Assembly: GCF_000174355.1 (NCBI RefSeq) | Contig: NZ_ACIS01000007.1 | Location: 1 to 64,000 of the forward strand | Origin: Pseudogulbenkiania ferrooxidans 2002 | GTDB taxonomy: Bacteria > Pseudomonadota > Gammaproteobacteria > Burkholderiales > Chromobacteriaceae | Length of the DNA: 64,000 nucleotides | Reading direction: 5' to 3' | Part shown: positions 50,584 to 59,800 of the stretch, one piece after another | How positions within the stretch are numbered: position 1 is the stretch's first letter | Layout: the number at the start of each line of letters is the position of its first letter | Made by a program: the position numbers and the translations under genes | The notes under the pieces: model-generated | The model's database searches: none | What the model was told of the DNA's origin: nothing | The model's input: only the letters and a program-made list of their open reading frames with translations

Positions 50584-51306
50584 ATGTTTGCACGTATTGT
50601 TGCCCTGTCGCTGCTGGCCGGGCTGCTGGCCGGCGTGGTGGCGACGCCGGTCCAGCTGGCGCTGGTCCAGCCGCTGATCGAGCAGGCCGAAGGCTACGAG
50701 CAGCAGCTCGAGGCCGCCACGGCGCACGTTCACGCGGCGCACGACGCCGTGGCGGCCGAGGGACACTCGCACGAGGCGATGGCGAGCGAGGAGCCGTCCG
50801 ACGACAAGACGCACCGCGCCGTCGCCACCGCGGTCTCGATCACGCTGGCGGCGATGGGCTACGCCCTGCTGCTGGGTGCGGTGCTGTCGCAGTTCGGCCA
50901 CATCGACTGGCGGCGCGGCCTGTTGTTCGGCGCGTTGGGCTTCGTGGTGTTCCAGCTGGCGCCGGCGCTGGGCCTGCCGCCGGAGCCGCCGGGCGTGCCC
51001 GCGGCCGACCTGCAGCAGCGCCAGCTGTGGTGGCTGCTCACCGTCGCCTGCACCGCCGGCGCGCTGTTCGGGCTCCATCGCGCCTGGAGCCAGCGCCGCC
51101 TGCGGTGGGCGGCGGGTGCGCTGGCGCTGGCGGCGCTGCCGCACCTGGTCGGCGCGCCGGTACTGGCCGAGGTGCACACGCTGGTGCCCGCGCGCCTGAT
51201 GAGCGACTTCATGCTGGCGGCGCTGGCCTCCGCGGCGGTGCTGTGGCTGGCACTGGGCGGCGTGCTGGGGGGGCTGTTGCAGCGCTTCCCGGTGGAATCG
51301 CGCTAA
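50584..51306 (+). CDS. cbtA: CbtA, membrane subunit of a predicted cobalt transporter
   Basis: 240-aa inner-membrane protein with about 5-6 helices. It starts MFARIVALSLLAGLLAGVVA, with family motif TPVQLALVQPLIEQAEGYE. A soluble loop carries HVHAAHDAVAAEGHSHE, rich in His for metal. Later helices include TLAAMGYALLLGAVLS, GALGFVVFQLAPALGLPPEP and a His in LPHLVGAP. Forms a two-gene operon with cbtB. Cobalt as substrate is predicted from riboswitch association, here and in other genomes. Confidence 0.9.
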   Translation: MFARIVALSLLAGLLAGVVATPVQLALVQPLIEQAEGYEQQLEAATAHVHAAHDAVAAEGHSHEAMASEEPSDDKTHRAVATAVSITLAAMGYALLLGAVLSQFGHIDWRRGLLFGALGFVVFQLAPALGLPPEPPGVPAADLQQRQLWWLLTVACTAGALFGLHRAWSQRRLRWAAGALALAALPHLVGAPVLAEVHTLVPARLMSDFMLAALASAAVLWLALGGVLGGLLQRFPVESR

Positions 51307-51328
51307 CCGCTTGGTCGTCTCGCAAAGA

Positions 51329-51360
51329 AAAAGCCCCGGAAGCGATTCCGGGGCTTTTTT
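51329..51360. terminator. Terminator between cbtA and rnb
   Basis: AAAAGCCCCGGA (51329-51340) pairs with TCCGGGGCTTTT (51347-51358), plus T. A copy of GGTTGGCCGAAG follows at 51370-51381, before the convergent RNase II stop. Confidence 0.9.
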
Positions 51361-51392
51361 GTTTCTCAAGGTTGGCCGAAGCCGGCCTGCGC

Positions 51393-53279
51393 TCACACCG
51401 TGCTGTCTTCCTCGACCGGCACGTCCTCGTGGCCGACCTTGCCGGCGTAGCGCAGCTCGATCTCCTGCGTCAGCTCGTCGATGCGGATCACCGCCAGGCG
51501 TACCTTGTCGCCGCTCGCCAGTTCCGGCAGGCCGGGCACGCGCAGGCGCAGCGGCAGGCCGTCGATGCGCACCAGGTCTTCCTTGATCAGCGTCGCGGTC
51601 GGCTCGGTGACGCCCTCCTGGCTGAACCAGCGCAGGCACCAGAAGTGCTCCATGCGGTCCTGGAAGGCGAGGTAGGCGCTGTAGGTGGCGTCGAAGTCGC
51701 GCAGGATGGCGAACAGCATGGCGTTGCCCTGCTCGAACTCGGGCTTGTCGCCGCGGATCATCGCGGTGAGCTGGCGCTGGTTGACGAAGTCGGTGGCGCG
51801 GCGCAGCGGCGAGGTGGACCAGGCGTACTGCGCCACGCCCAGGCCGATGTGCGGCTCGGGACGGGTGGTCATGCGCACCTTGCCCATGCTTTGCGCGCGG
51901 TACATCGCCGGGATGTCGGCTTCGGCCAACATGCGGCCCCACTCGCTGTTGGCGAGGATCATCAGCTCGGACACCAGTTTGTCCATCGGCGCACCGCGCT
52001 TGCGCAGCGTGATCTGCACCTTGCCGTCGACCACGTTGAAGTTGTAGTCCATCTGCACCGGACGCGTCGGGTCGTACTTGCCGCGGCGCTTCTCCAGCGC
52101 GTTGGCGAACTGCCACAGCCAGGTCAGCTCATGCTTGAACGCGTAGTCCGGCCCGCCGTCCGGGCGCGCCAGGGTGTCTTCGTTGAACACCTGTTCCAGC
52201 TGGTCATGGCGCAGGTTGGCGGCGATGGTCACGCGCTCGATGCGGCTCTCGTAGCCGACCGGCTCGAACTCCGGCGTCACCTCGACGTACAGGCTCACCG
52301 CCGGGCAGGCCTGGCCTTCCTTCAGCGTGAACTGTTCGACCAGCTCGTCCGGCAGCATGGTGATCTTGTCGCCGGGGAAGTACACCGTGGAGAGGCGCTG
52401 GAACACCAGTTTCTCGATGTCCGAACCGGGCGCCACGCCCAGCGTCGGCGCGGCGATATGGATGCCGACGCGCTGGTTGCCGTTGGGCAGCACGACCAGC
52501 GACAGCGCGTCGTCGATCTCGGTGGTGGCGGCGTCGTCGATCGAGAACGCGGCCACCTCGGCGAGCGGCAGCTCGTCGTCGCCCGGCAGCGTCGGCGCGG
52601 CGTACTGGCCGAAACCGGTGCCCTTGGGGAAGTACTCGAGCAGGAAGCCCGCCATCAGGTAGTCCGGCACCGAGGGGATGCCGCCGACCGCGGCCGCCAG
52701 CCGCACCGGGGGCAGGTTGCGCTCGCGGCAGGCCTGGTCGAAGGCCTTGAACTCCAGCGTGTTCTTGTCCGGGCGGAACAGCAGCGTCATCAGCTGGGCA
52801 CGGATGGCGTCCGGCAGGCGGCCGGATTTCAGCTCGGTCACCCAGGCGTCGATCTGCTCCTGCTCGCGCTTCTTCTTCTCGATGCCGGCCAGCGCCGCCT
52901 TCAGCGACTCTTCCGGTGCCGCCTTGAAGCGCCCCTTGCCCTTCTTGTAGAAGTACATCGGCGCCTCGAACAGGCGCTGGATGATGGCGGCGGCTTCGGC
53001 CGCGCTCGGGGTGTGGCCCCAGTAGTCGGCGGCCAGCGCCTCGAAGCCGAATTCATCCTGGCCGCTCACTTCCCACAGGAAGTCGACGTCGATCTCGGCG
53101 GCCAGCTTCTCGACCGCCGGCAGGAACTCGGCCAGCGTCGAGTTGAATTCCAGCATCACGTTGGCCGACTTGATCTTGGCGCGTTTGCCGTGGAGGGTGT
53201 CGACCTGCAGGCTGGCGTCATTGCGGGACACCACGGCGCCCACCTTGAAGCTGCCGCTTTCTTCGTAAAAAACGTTCAT
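51393..53279 (-). CDS. rnb: Ribonuclease II family exoribonuclease
   Basis: 628-aa 3'-to-5' exoribonuclease. N-terminal OB-type region (MNVFYEESGSFKVGAVVSRN), then the RNB catalytic domain starting FSIDDAATTEIDDALSLVVL with the conserved Asp cluster, followed by GIHIAAPTLGVAPGSDIEKL, RLSTVYFPGDKITMLP, MILANSEWGRMLAE and YAWSTSPLRRATDFVNQRQL. A short S1-like tail (ASGDKVRLAVIRIDELTQEI) ends it. Length and the ISxD-type layout fit RNase II more than RNase R (about 800 aa). ATG at 53279. Confidence 0.87.
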   Translation of the reverse strand: MNVFYEESGSFKVGAVVSRNDASLQVDTLHGKRAKIKSANVMLEFNSTLAEFLPAVEKLAAEIDVDFLWEVSGQDEFGFEALAADYWGHTPSAAEAAAIIQRLFEAPMYFYKKGKGRFKAAPEESLKAALAGIEKKKREQEQIDAWVTELKSGRLPDAIRAQLMTLLFRPDKNTLEFKAFDQACRERNLPPVRLAAAVGGIPSVPDYLMAGFLLEYFPKGTGFGQYAAPTLPGDDELPLAEVAAFSIDDAATTEIDDALSLVVLPNGNQRVGIHIAAPTLGVAPGSDIEKLVFQRLSTVYFPGDKITMLPDELVEQFTLKEGQACPAVSLYVEVTPEFEPVGYESRIERVTIAANLRHDQLEQVFNEDTLARPDGGPDYAFKHELTWLWQFANALEKRRGKYDPTRPVQMDYNFNVVDGKVQITLRKRGAPMDKLVSELMILANSEWGRMLAEADIPAMYRAQSMGKVRMTTRPEPHIGLGVAQYAWSTSPLRRATDFVNQRQLTAMIRGDKPEFEQGNAMLFAILRDFDATYSAYLAFQDRMEHFWCLRWFSQEGVTEPTATLIKEDLVRIDGLPLRLRVPGLPELASGDKVRLAVIRIDELTQEIELRYAGKVGHEDVPVEEDSTV

Positions 53280-53353
53280 GGCGCGTCAGGCTTGTTGTTG
53301 CTTGCAAACGCTGCAGTATACCAGCAGGGGCCGGGGCGCCGCGGCGCCGGCGT

Positions 53354-53379
53354 AAAAAAGCCCGCGCGCGGCGGGCTTT
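53354..53379 (-). terminator. Terminator of glpR
   Basis: AAAGCCCGC (53357-53365) pairs with GCGGGCTTT (53371-53379); the A-run 53354-53359 gives the U-tract on the minus strand. Confidence 0.85.
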
Positions 53380-53399
53380 GGCCGGGAGCCGGTTGCCGC

Positions 53400-54164
53400 C
53401 TATTCTGCAAGGTACAGGCGCACGTTGTGTTCGGACATCATCTTGGCCAGCGGCTCGGGCGGGGTTTCGTCGGTGAACACGGCGTGGAATTCGCTGATGT
53501 GGCCCATGCGCACCAGCGCGTTGCGGCCGAACTTGCTGTGGTCGGCGGCGAGGTAGCGATGGCGCGCGTTGTTCATCATCGCCTGCGCCACGCGCACTTC
53601 GCGGTAGTCGAAGTCGAGCAGCGAGCCGTCCGGCTCGATGCCGGAGACGCCGAGGATGGCGTAGTCGACCTTGAACTGGTTGATGAAGTCGAGCGTGGCG
53701 ACCCCGGTGATGCCGCCGTCCGAAGCGCGCACCACGCCGGAGGTGATCAGCACGTTGAAGTCCGGGTTGGTCGACATGATCGATGCCACGTGAATATTAT
53801 TGGTGATCACGCGCAAGCCCTTGTGGCTGGCGGTGAGCGCCTGGGCCACGGCCTCGATGGTGGTGCCGATGCTCATGAACAGCGAGGCGTGGTCCGGGAT
53901 GTTCTCGGCGATCATGTCGGCGATGTACGCCTTCTCGCTCTGCAGCTTGCCCTTGCGCGCCACGTAGTCTTCGTTCTCGACGCTGCTGCCGAGCGCGGCG
54001 CCGCCGTGGTAGCGGCGCAGCAGGTTTTCCTCGCACAGCTGGTTGATGTCGCGGCGGATGGTCTGCGGCGTGACGTCGAGCAGGCGGGCCAGTTCCTCGA
54101 TCGGCATGAAGCCGTTTTCGCGGACCAGTTGCAGAATCTTTTCGTGGCGGGGGGAGCGGCTCAT
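53400..54164 (-). CDS. glpR: Glycerol-3-phosphate regulon repressor GlpR (DeoR family)
   Basis: 254 aa. DeoR helix-turn-helix (RHEKILQLVRENGFMPIEEL, DVTPQTIRRDINQLCEENLL, RRYHGGAALGSS) and a sugar-phosphate-binding domain (FMSIGTTIEAVAQAL, VITNNIHVASIMS, GVVRASDGGITG, DYAILGVSGIEPDGSLLDFD, YLAADHSKFGRNALVRMGHI). Divergent from glpK over a 113-bp gap, which identifies it as GlpR; glycerol-3-phosphate is the expected inducer. Confidence 0.9.
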   Translation of the reverse strand: MSRSPRHEKILQLVRENGFMPIEELARLLDVTPQTIRRDINQLCEENLLRRYHGGAALGSSVENEDYVARKGKLQSEKAYIADMIAENIPDHASLFMSIGTTIEAVAQALTASHKGLRVITNNIHVASIMSTNPDFNVLITSGVVRASDGGITGVATLDFINQFKVDYAILGVSGIEPDGSLLDFDYREVRVAQAMMNNARHRYLAADHSKFGRNALVRMGHISEFHAVFTDETPPEPLAKMMSEHNVRLYLAE

Positions 54165-54277
54165 GTTGGTTCGATTCCGAAAATCTGTCGTCTGTTAATT
54201 AACATATTTCGCCGCCCGCGGGCAAATCGGGGCGCGATTTTGTCGGCGCCGCGCGCCAATCGCAAGGAGTTCGGCCT
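54165..54277. promoter_or_regulatory. glpR-glpK divergent control region
   Basis: Contains TTCGATTCCGAA (54170-54181), a near palindrome close to the TTCG/CGAA half-sites of GlpR operators, directly before glpR, and the AT-rich TGTTAATTAACATATTTCG (54192-54210) with GTTAATTAAC as a perfect 10-bp palindrome, a candidate second site or promoter element. Assignment is from position. Confidence 0.4.
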
Positions 54278-55762
54278 ATGACGGCAACACTGCTGGTAAT
54301 CGACCAGGGCACCACCAGCACCCGCGCCATGCTGTTCGACGCCGGGGGCCGGGTGCTGGCCCGCGCCCAGCGCGAGCTGCCGCAGCACTTTCCTCAGCCG
54401 GGCTGGGTGGAGCACGAGCCGGAGGACATCTGGCGCGACACGCTGGCGCTGGCGCGCGAGGTGCTGGCGCACGGGGCCACCCCGGTGGCGCTGGGGCTCA
54501 CCAACCAGCGCGAGACCACGCTGTTGTGGGAGCGCGCCAGCGGCCGGGTGCTGCATCGCGCCATCGTGTGGCAGGACCGGCGCACCGCCGAGCACTGCGC
54601 GGCGCTCGCCACGCCGGACAACGCCGCGCTGGTGAGCGCCCGAACCGGCCTGGTGCTCGACCCCTACTTCTCCGCCAGCAAGCTCGCCTGGCTGCTCGAC
54701 CAGGTCCCCGGCGCGCGCGAACGCGCCGAGCGCGGCGAGCTGGCGTTCGGCACCGTCGATAGCTTCCTGCTGTGGCGCCTGACCGAAGGTCGGGTGCACG
54801 CCACCGACGCCAGCAACGCCGCGCGCACCTTGCTGTTCAACATCCACACCCAAGAGTGGGATGACGAGCTGTTGGCGCTGTTCGCCATCCCGCGCGCGCT
54901 GCTGCCGGAGGTGCGCGACAACGTCGCCGACTACGGCGTCACCACCTTGTTCGGCCAACCCCTGAAGATCACCGCGCTGGCCGGCGACCAGCAGGCCGCC
55001 ACCGTCGGCCAGGCCTGCTTCGAGCCGGGCATGATCAAGTCCACCTACGGCACCGGCTGCTTCCTGGTGCAGAACACCGGTAGCGAGGTGCTGGCGTCGC
55101 GCCACCGCCTGCTGTCGACGGTGTGCTACCGGCTGGAAGGACGCACCACCTACGCGCTGGAAGGCAGCATCTTCGTCGCCGGCGCCGCGCTGCAATGGCT
55201 GCGCGACGCGGTACGGCTGATCCACTCGGCCGGCGAGAGCGAAACGCTGGCGCGCCAGCTGGCCGACACCGGCGGCGTCTATCTGGTGCCGGCGTTCACC
55301 GGGCTCGGCGCGCCGTACTGGGACCCGCTGGCGCGCGGCGCCATCATCGGCCTGACGCGCGACTCCGGCATCGCCCACATCGTGCGCGCCGCGCTGGAGT
55401 CGGTGTGCTACCAGACGCGCGACCTGATGGAGGCGATGCAGGCCGACGGCGCGGCGCGCCCCGCCAGCCTGCGCGTCGACGGCGGCATGGTCGGCAACGA
55501 TTGGCTGATGCAGTTCCTGGCCGACATGCTGGCGGTGCCGGTGGAGCGCGCGACGGTGAGCGAAACCACCGCGCTCGGGGCGGCGTTCCTGGCGGGGCTG
55601 GGGGCGGGGGTGTACGGCTCGCTCGACGAGCTGGCGGCGCTGTGGCGGCGCCAGCAGCGTTTCGAGCCGGGCATGAGCGAGGAGCGGCGCGCGGTGCTGT
55701 ATCAGGGCTGGCGGGTGGCGGTGGCGCGCACCCTGAGCCAGCCGGAAAGCCTGGCCCGTTAG
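54278..55762 (+). CDS. glpK: Glycerol kinase
   Basis: 494-aa cytosolic enzyme phosphorylating glycerol to sn-glycerol-3-phosphate. ATG at 54278 follows AAGGAG. FGGY-family motifs: [108 protein letters not shown] and [20 protein letters not shown]. Length as in E. coli (502). No glpF or glpD neighbour is present; the divergent glpR completes the control unit. Confidence 0.94.
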   Translation: MTATLLVIDQGTTSTRAMLFDAGGRVLARAQRELPQHFPQPGWVEHEPEDIWRDTLALAREVLAHGATPVALGLTNQRETTLLWERASGRVLHRAIVWQDRRTAEHCAALATPDNAALVSARTGLVLDPYFSASKLAWLLDQVPGARERAERGELAFGTVDSFLLWRLTEGRVHATDASNAARTLLFNIHTQEWDDELLALFAIPRALLPEVRDNVADYGVTTLFGQPLKITALAGDQQAATVGQACFEPGMIKSTYGTGCFLVQNTGSEVLASRHRLLSTVCYRLEGRTTYALEGSIFVAGAALQWLRDAVRLIHSAGESETLARQLADTGGVYLVPAFTGLGAPYWDPLARGAIIGLTRDSGIAHIVRAALESVCYQTRDLMEAMQADGAARPASLRVDGGMVGNDWLMQFLADMLAVPVERATVSETTALGAAFLAGLGAGVYGSLDELAALWRRQQRFEPGMSEERRAVLYQGWRVAVARTLSQPESLAR

Positions 55763-55834
55763 GCGGTAGCGCCGGCGTCTCGTGAGGCTGGCATCCGGGC
55801 GATGGCACCATCGCCACACGATGCGCTGCTTTCC

Positions 55835-55906
55835 TCGCCACGTCAGTGCCGAACCCCATCGACCATCGTCCGACGGGGGTCGCCTTGCTCTTCCCATCCT
55901 ACGCTT
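55835..55906. repeat. Intergenic repeat, family 2, copy B
   Basis: CACGTCAGTGCCGAACCCCA and, further on, ACGGGGGTCGCCT, CCCATCCTACG match in order the minus strand of the segment at 12640-12708. It lies in the 239-bp gap between glpK and the chemoreceptor gene. Confidence 0.45.
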
Positions 55907-56001
55907 CAGGCGACGTCCGGCCGGCTTTGGTGCGCGCCGACTGGCATCGGCGCTGGGGGGTAAGCGGGCGGGCCGGCAGAACGTCGGCCCGCGGGGCAGG
56001 G

Positions 56002-57108
56002 TCAGCGGCCGGCCGGCGCCTGCTCGGACAGCATGCGGGTGAGGCCGCTCATCACCGCGGCGTTGGCCTGTTCCATCGCCGCCAGTTCGGTCAGCGCCTG
56101 CTCGAAGCGCCCGGCGTAGAACAGCTCCACGGCGCGGCGGGCGTGCTCGTGCACGTTGCGGTGCGGCGCTTCCAGCGCGGCGTAGCCGGGCAGGCGAGAG
56201 AAGCTTTCCTTGCCCTCGCCGCCGTAGTACCACTGGCCGAGGCGGCACTGCGTTTCGTCCGGCAGCGCTTCCGGGCGCGTCTTGGCGATGCCCATGAACA
56301 CCTTGTACACCTCGAGCTTCACGGTCAGTTCGTCGAGGTTGGCGAGTTCGACGCCGGACAGCTGCGCCGCCGCGGCGATCGCCTTTTCCATCTGCTGCGA
56401 CAGCGCGAACAGGCGCTGCATGCTGCCCACCGCCTCCTGGCTCTCCGCCGAGAAGCGGCTGGCGTCGTCGGCGCCCAGCTGCATGGTCTGCTTGGCGCTC
56501 TGCGTTTCGCCCTGGATGGTGCCGACCAGCCCGGCGATCTCGGTGGTGGCCTTGGCGGTGCGTTCCGCCAGCTTGCGCACCTCGTCCGCCACCACGGCGA
56601 AGCCGCGGCCCGATTCACCGGCGCGGGCGGCTTCGATCGCGGCGTTCAGCGCCAAGAGGTTGGTCTGGTCCGCGATGTCCTTGATCAGGCGCACGATGCC
56701 GCCGATCTCCTCGGCCTGCTGGTAGAGCGCCTCGACGTTGGCCGAAGCCTGCTGGATGCGCTCGAACATGCTTTTCAGGTTGGTGGCGATGCGTTCGAAC
56801 CCCTGGCGGTTGGCGTCCGATTGCGCCGCCACGTCGCGCGCCGAGCGCTTTTCCTGGCTCAGCGAGTCGGCCAGCTCGAGGAAGGACTGGCGCACGCCGT
56901 CGAGGGTGTCGCCGAAGCGCCCGACGTTGGTGAACACTCCTTGCAGCATGGTGCGCTCGCGCTGCAGCCGGGCCAGTTCCTCGGCCTGCTCGGCGTGGGC
57001 GCTTTCCATCTGGGCCAGCCGCTGCTTCAGCAGGGCGTTCTCCTGCTGCAGGCTGGCGTTGGTGGTTTCGGATTGCTGCAGGGCGGTGCGAGTTTTGCTG
57101 AATAACAC
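56002..57108 (-). CDS. Soluble methyl-accepting chemotaxis protein with C-terminal CZB domain
   Basis: 368 aa from GTG 57108, which has GGGAGA just upstream; an ATG at 57159 has no ribosome site. No membrane helix. A coiled coil ([20 protein letters not shown]) precedes the signalling domain, whose tip [24 protein letters not shown] and [15 protein letters not shown] are intact. The last about 115 residues form a chemoreceptor zinc-binding (CZB) domain: [19 protein letters not shown], then [13 protein letters not shown] and [12 protein letters not shown] supply the Cys and His ligands. Similar cytosolic receptors (TlpD) sense hypochlorite or zinc. No che genes nearby. Confidence 0.9.
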   Translation of the reverse strand: MLFSKTRTALQQSETTNASLQQENALLKQRLAQMESAHAEQAEELARLQRERTMLQGVFTNVGRFGDTLDGVRQSFLELADSLSQEKRSARDVAAQSDANRQGFERIATNLKSMFERIQQASANVEALYQQAEEIGGIVRLIKDIADQTNLLALNAAIEAARAGESGRGFAVVADEVRKLAERTAKATTEIAGLVGTIQGETQSAKQTMQLGADDASRFSAESQEAVGSMQRLFALSQQMEKAIAAAAQLSGVELANLDELTVKLEVYKVFMGIAKTRPEALPDETQCRLGQWYYGGEGKESFSRLPGYAALEAPHRNVHEHARRAVELFYAGRFEQALTELAAMEQANAAVMSGLTRMLSEQAPAGR

Positions 57109-57236
57109 GGTGTCTCCCGGGTGCAAGGCGCGGTGGTGACGCGTCGAATAGGCATTCATCTTACCGAGTTATGCGGCGGAAGAAATTGACCCGGATAAAA
57201 TAATCCCGGACCGTTGCGGTTTCGCGACCGGCGCGC

Positions 57237-57271
57237 AAGAAAAAGGCCGGGAGACGACTCCCGGCCTGTGT
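57237..57271 (-). terminator. Terminator of argH
   Basis: AGGCCGGGAG (57244-57253) pairs with CTCCCGGCCT (57258-57267); AAGAAAAA on the outer side gives the U-tract on the minus strand. Confidence 0.88.
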
Positions 57272-57297
57272 CCTTGTCCTGCTCGTATCGCAGCGCT

Positions 57298-58680
57298 TCA
57301 GCCGGCCAGGCGCGCGCGGTGGCGGGCGATCTGTGCGCGCACCTGGTTCGGCGCGGTGCCGCCGACGTGGTCGCGCTGCGCCAGCGAGCCTTCCGGCGTC
57401 AGTACCGTGAACACGTCCGCCTCGATCAGCGGCGAGAACTCGCGCAGCTTGTCCAGGCTCAAGTCGGCCAGATCGACGCCTTGGCCTTCGGCAAAGCGTA
57501 CCGCCAGCGCCACCACTTCGTGGCTGTCGCGGAACGGCAGGCCCTTCTTCACCAGGTAATCGGCGAGGTCGGTGGCGGTGGCGAAGCCCTGCAGCACGGC
57601 GGCGCGCATCGCCTCTTTCTTCACCGTGATGCCGCGCATCATGTCGGCGTAGATGCGCAGCGTGTCGATCAGCGTGTCGGCGGTGTCGAACAGCGGCTCC
57701 TTGTCCTCCTGGTTGTCCTTGTTGTAGGCCAGGGGCTGCGCCTTCATCAGCGTCACCAGCGCGATCAGGTGGCCCACCACGCGGCCGGATTTGCCGCGCA
57801 CCAGTTCCGGCACGTCCGGGTTCTTCTTCTGCGGCATGATCGACGAACCGGTGCAGAAGCGGTCGGCGATGTCGATGAAGCCGACGCGCGGGCTCATCCA
57901 AAGGATCAGCTCTTCCGACAGGCGGGACAGGTGCACCATCACCAGCGAGGCGGCGGCGGTGAATTCGATGGCGAAGTCGCGGTCGGACACGGCGTCGAGC
58001 GAGTTGTGGCAGACGTCGTCGAAGCCCAACAGCTGCGCGGTGTAGTGGCGGTCGATCGGGAAGGTGGTGCCGGCCAGCGCGGCGGCGCCCAGCGGCAGGC
58101 GGTTGACGCGCTTGCGGCAGTCGGTCATGCGCTCGGCGTCGCGGGAGAGCATCTCGACGTAGGCCAGCATGTGGTGGCCGAAGGTCACCGGCTGCGCCAC
58201 CTGCAGGTGGGTGAAGCCCGGCATCACGGTGTCGGCGTTGGCTTCGGCCAGGTCCAAGAGGCTCTGTTGCAGCTCGGCGATCAGCACCACGATGGCGTCG
58301 ATCTGGGCGCGCAGCCACAGGCGGATATCGGTGGCGACCTGGTCGTTGCGCGAGCGGCCGGTGTGCAGGCGCTTGCCGGCGTCGCCGATCTTGTCGGTCA
58401 GGCGGCGCTCCACGTTCATGTGCACGTCTTCTAGGTCCACGCTCCATTCCAGGCGGCCGGCACGAATGTCGTCCAGGATCTCGGCCATGCCCTGGCGGAT
58501 CGCCGCCACGTCGTCGTCGGACAGTACCCCGGCCTTGTTCAGCATGGTGGCGTGGGCCAGCGAGCCCTCGATGTCGAACTCGGCCAGACGTTTGTCGAAG
58601 TCGACCGAGGCGGTGTATTTCTTGACGAGTTCGGAGACCGGCTCGGAGAAGCGGCCGGACCAGGCGTGGCTGTCTTGCAT
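57298..58680 (-). CDS. argH: Argininosuccinate lyase
   Basis: 460-aa cytosolic enzyme of arginine synthesis: argininosuccinate to arginine and fumarate. ATG at 58680 ([20 protein letters not shown]). Motifs: [40 protein letters not shown], the [20 protein letters not shown] region, and the superfamily signature [20 protein letters not shown] with the catalytic Ser. Length as usual (457-464 aa). Monocistronic with its own terminator. Confidence 0.95.
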   Translation of the reverse strand: MQDSHAWSGRFSEPVSELVKKYTASVDFDKRLAEFDIEGSLAHATMLNKAGVLSDDDVAAIRQGMAEILDDIRAGRLEWSVDLEDVHMNVERRLTDKIGDAGKRLHTGRSRNDQVATDIRLWLRAQIDAIVVLIAELQQSLLDLAEANADTVMPGFTHLQVAQPVTFGHHMLAYVEMLSRDAERMTDCRKRVNRLPLGAAALAGTTFPIDRHYTAQLLGFDDVCHNSLDAVSDRDFAIEFTAAASLVMVHLSRLSEELILWMSPRVGFIDIADRFCTGSSIMPQKKNPDVPELVRGKSGRVVGHLIALVTLMKAQPLAYNKDNQEDKEPLFDTADTLIDTLRIYADMMRGITVKKEAMRAAVLQGFATATDLADYLVKKGLPFRDSHEVVALAVRFAEGQGVDLADLSLDKLREFSPLIEADVFTVLTPEGSLAQRDHVGGTAPNQVRAQIARHRARLAG

Positions 58681-58745
58681 GGCGGTGGATACCTGAGGAG
58701 TTAGGCAAAGGGGAAGCGGTAATTATAGGGGAAAAGCGGGCTATA

Positions 58746-58772
58746 GCGGGTAGCCCGGATCGGCTACCCGCC
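58746..58772 (-). terminator. Inverted repeat behind the pilin operon
   Basis: GCGGGTAGCC (58746-58755) pairs with GGCTACCCGC (58762-58771). On the minus strand it is followed by TATAGCCCGCTTTTCC. It separates the pilin operon from argH. Confidence 0.65.
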
Positions 58773-58801
58773 CACAATGCGACGGCAGGGGGACTCGTGA
58801 C

Positions 58802-59800
58802 TTAGAAAGAATGGCTAAGGGAGCCGCAGCTGGCCGCGCTGGACCAACTGGCCGCGCTGTTGCCCGAGCCCTTGCTGTCGGTGATGGTGATGGTCGTGTC
58901 CTTGGCGGCGGACGACGTGCAGGTCCAGGACTTGCCGCTGGTATTGCTGCACGTGCCGGAGCTGGCGGTGATGCTGGAGGCACCGGTCTGGGCGGTGATG
59001 CTGAAGGTCGTGGAGCACTGGAACGTCACCGCGTTGCTGGCGCAGTTGGCCGCCGGAATCGACGCGGTGGCATAGCCCTTGTCGTCGCTGATGGTGACGC
59101 TGGTGCCGGAGCTCGCGGTGGTGCTGCAGGTCCACGATTGCCCGCTGCTGTGGCTGCAGGAAACCGGACTGCCGCTGATGGTGGACGAGCTCGAGGTGGC
59201 GGTGACGCTGTAGCTGGTGCTGCAGGTCGTGACGGGGGTGCCGGTATCGGTTCCTGTCCCCGTTCCGGTATCGGTTTCTGTGCCGGTACCACTGTTGGTC
59301 CCCGTTCCCGTGCCGCTATCGCTGCCTGTGCCGCTGCTGCCGGTCCCGGTATTGCTCCCGGAGCCGCTGCTCACCGTGGCGATCACGGCCGCCGAGCGCG
59401 CCGGATCGATGCTGCTGATGCGGCTGGTGAGCACGGCGCTCTGGCTCTGGTTGCGGCTGTCGGTCCAGCTGACCGTGACGGCCACGTCCTTGTAGGCCGG
59501 GCTGGTCGAAGCGGTGATCGTCCAGCGACGGCTGTAGTTGGCGCTGCTGCCGCTGCCGGTCGCGGCGTTGACGCTGTCCGAGCCGCTGGCGATGCTGGCG
59601 TAGGCGGTGTAGCGCAACTCGTCGAGCTTCTTCTCCGCCTGTACCACGGCCTCGCTGCGCTCCTTGGCGGCGGCGCTGCCGTTCATCACCTTGCCGTAGA
59701 GGTTGCCGACGGCCAGGAGACCCCCCCCCAGCACCACCAGAGTGATCAGGATTTCGAGCAGGCTGAAGCCGCGCTGGCGCCGTTGGCTCGCGATGCGCAT
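58802..59800 (-). CDS. pilV: PilV-type minor pilin with a long C-terminal duplicated Cys domain
   Basis: 332 aa. The start ATG (59800) overlaps the PilX stop as TGATG. Prepilin leader RRQRG, cleavage before FSLLEILITLVVLGGGLLAV with Glu5. Residues about 40-140 are the usual PilV head. Then comes a Ser/Thr/Gly linker (about 144-189, GTGTGT-type repeats) and two homologous units: Cys at 193, 215, 225, 253 and at 262, 284, 294, 325; the first three pairs are exactly 69 residues apart, with SGQSWTC / SGKSWTC in register. Ordinary PilV proteins are about 150-200 aa, so roughly half of this one is an added, duplicated surface domain. Last gene of the pilin operon. Confidence 0.85.
   Translation of the reverse strand: MRIASQRRQRGFSLLEILITLVVLGGGLLAVGNLYGKVMNGSAAAKERSEAVVQAEKKLDELRYTAYASIASGSDSVNAATGSGSSANYSRRWTITASTSPAYKDVAVTVSWTDSRNQSQSAVLTSRISSIDPARSAAVIATVSSGSGSNTGTGSSGTGSDSGTGTGTNSGTGTETDTGTGTGTDTGTPVTTCSTSYSVTATSSSSTISGSPVSCSHSSGQSWTCSTTASSGTSVTISDDKGYATASIPAANCASNAVTFQCSTTFSITAQTGASSITASSGTCSNTSGKSWTCTSSAAKDTTITITDSKGSGNSAASWSSAASCGSLSHSF

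Noticed and set aside
59217-59495. Antisense frame rich in Val-Pro repeats over pilV
   Set aside because: A by-product of the Gly/Thr/Ser repeat codons on the opposite strand.
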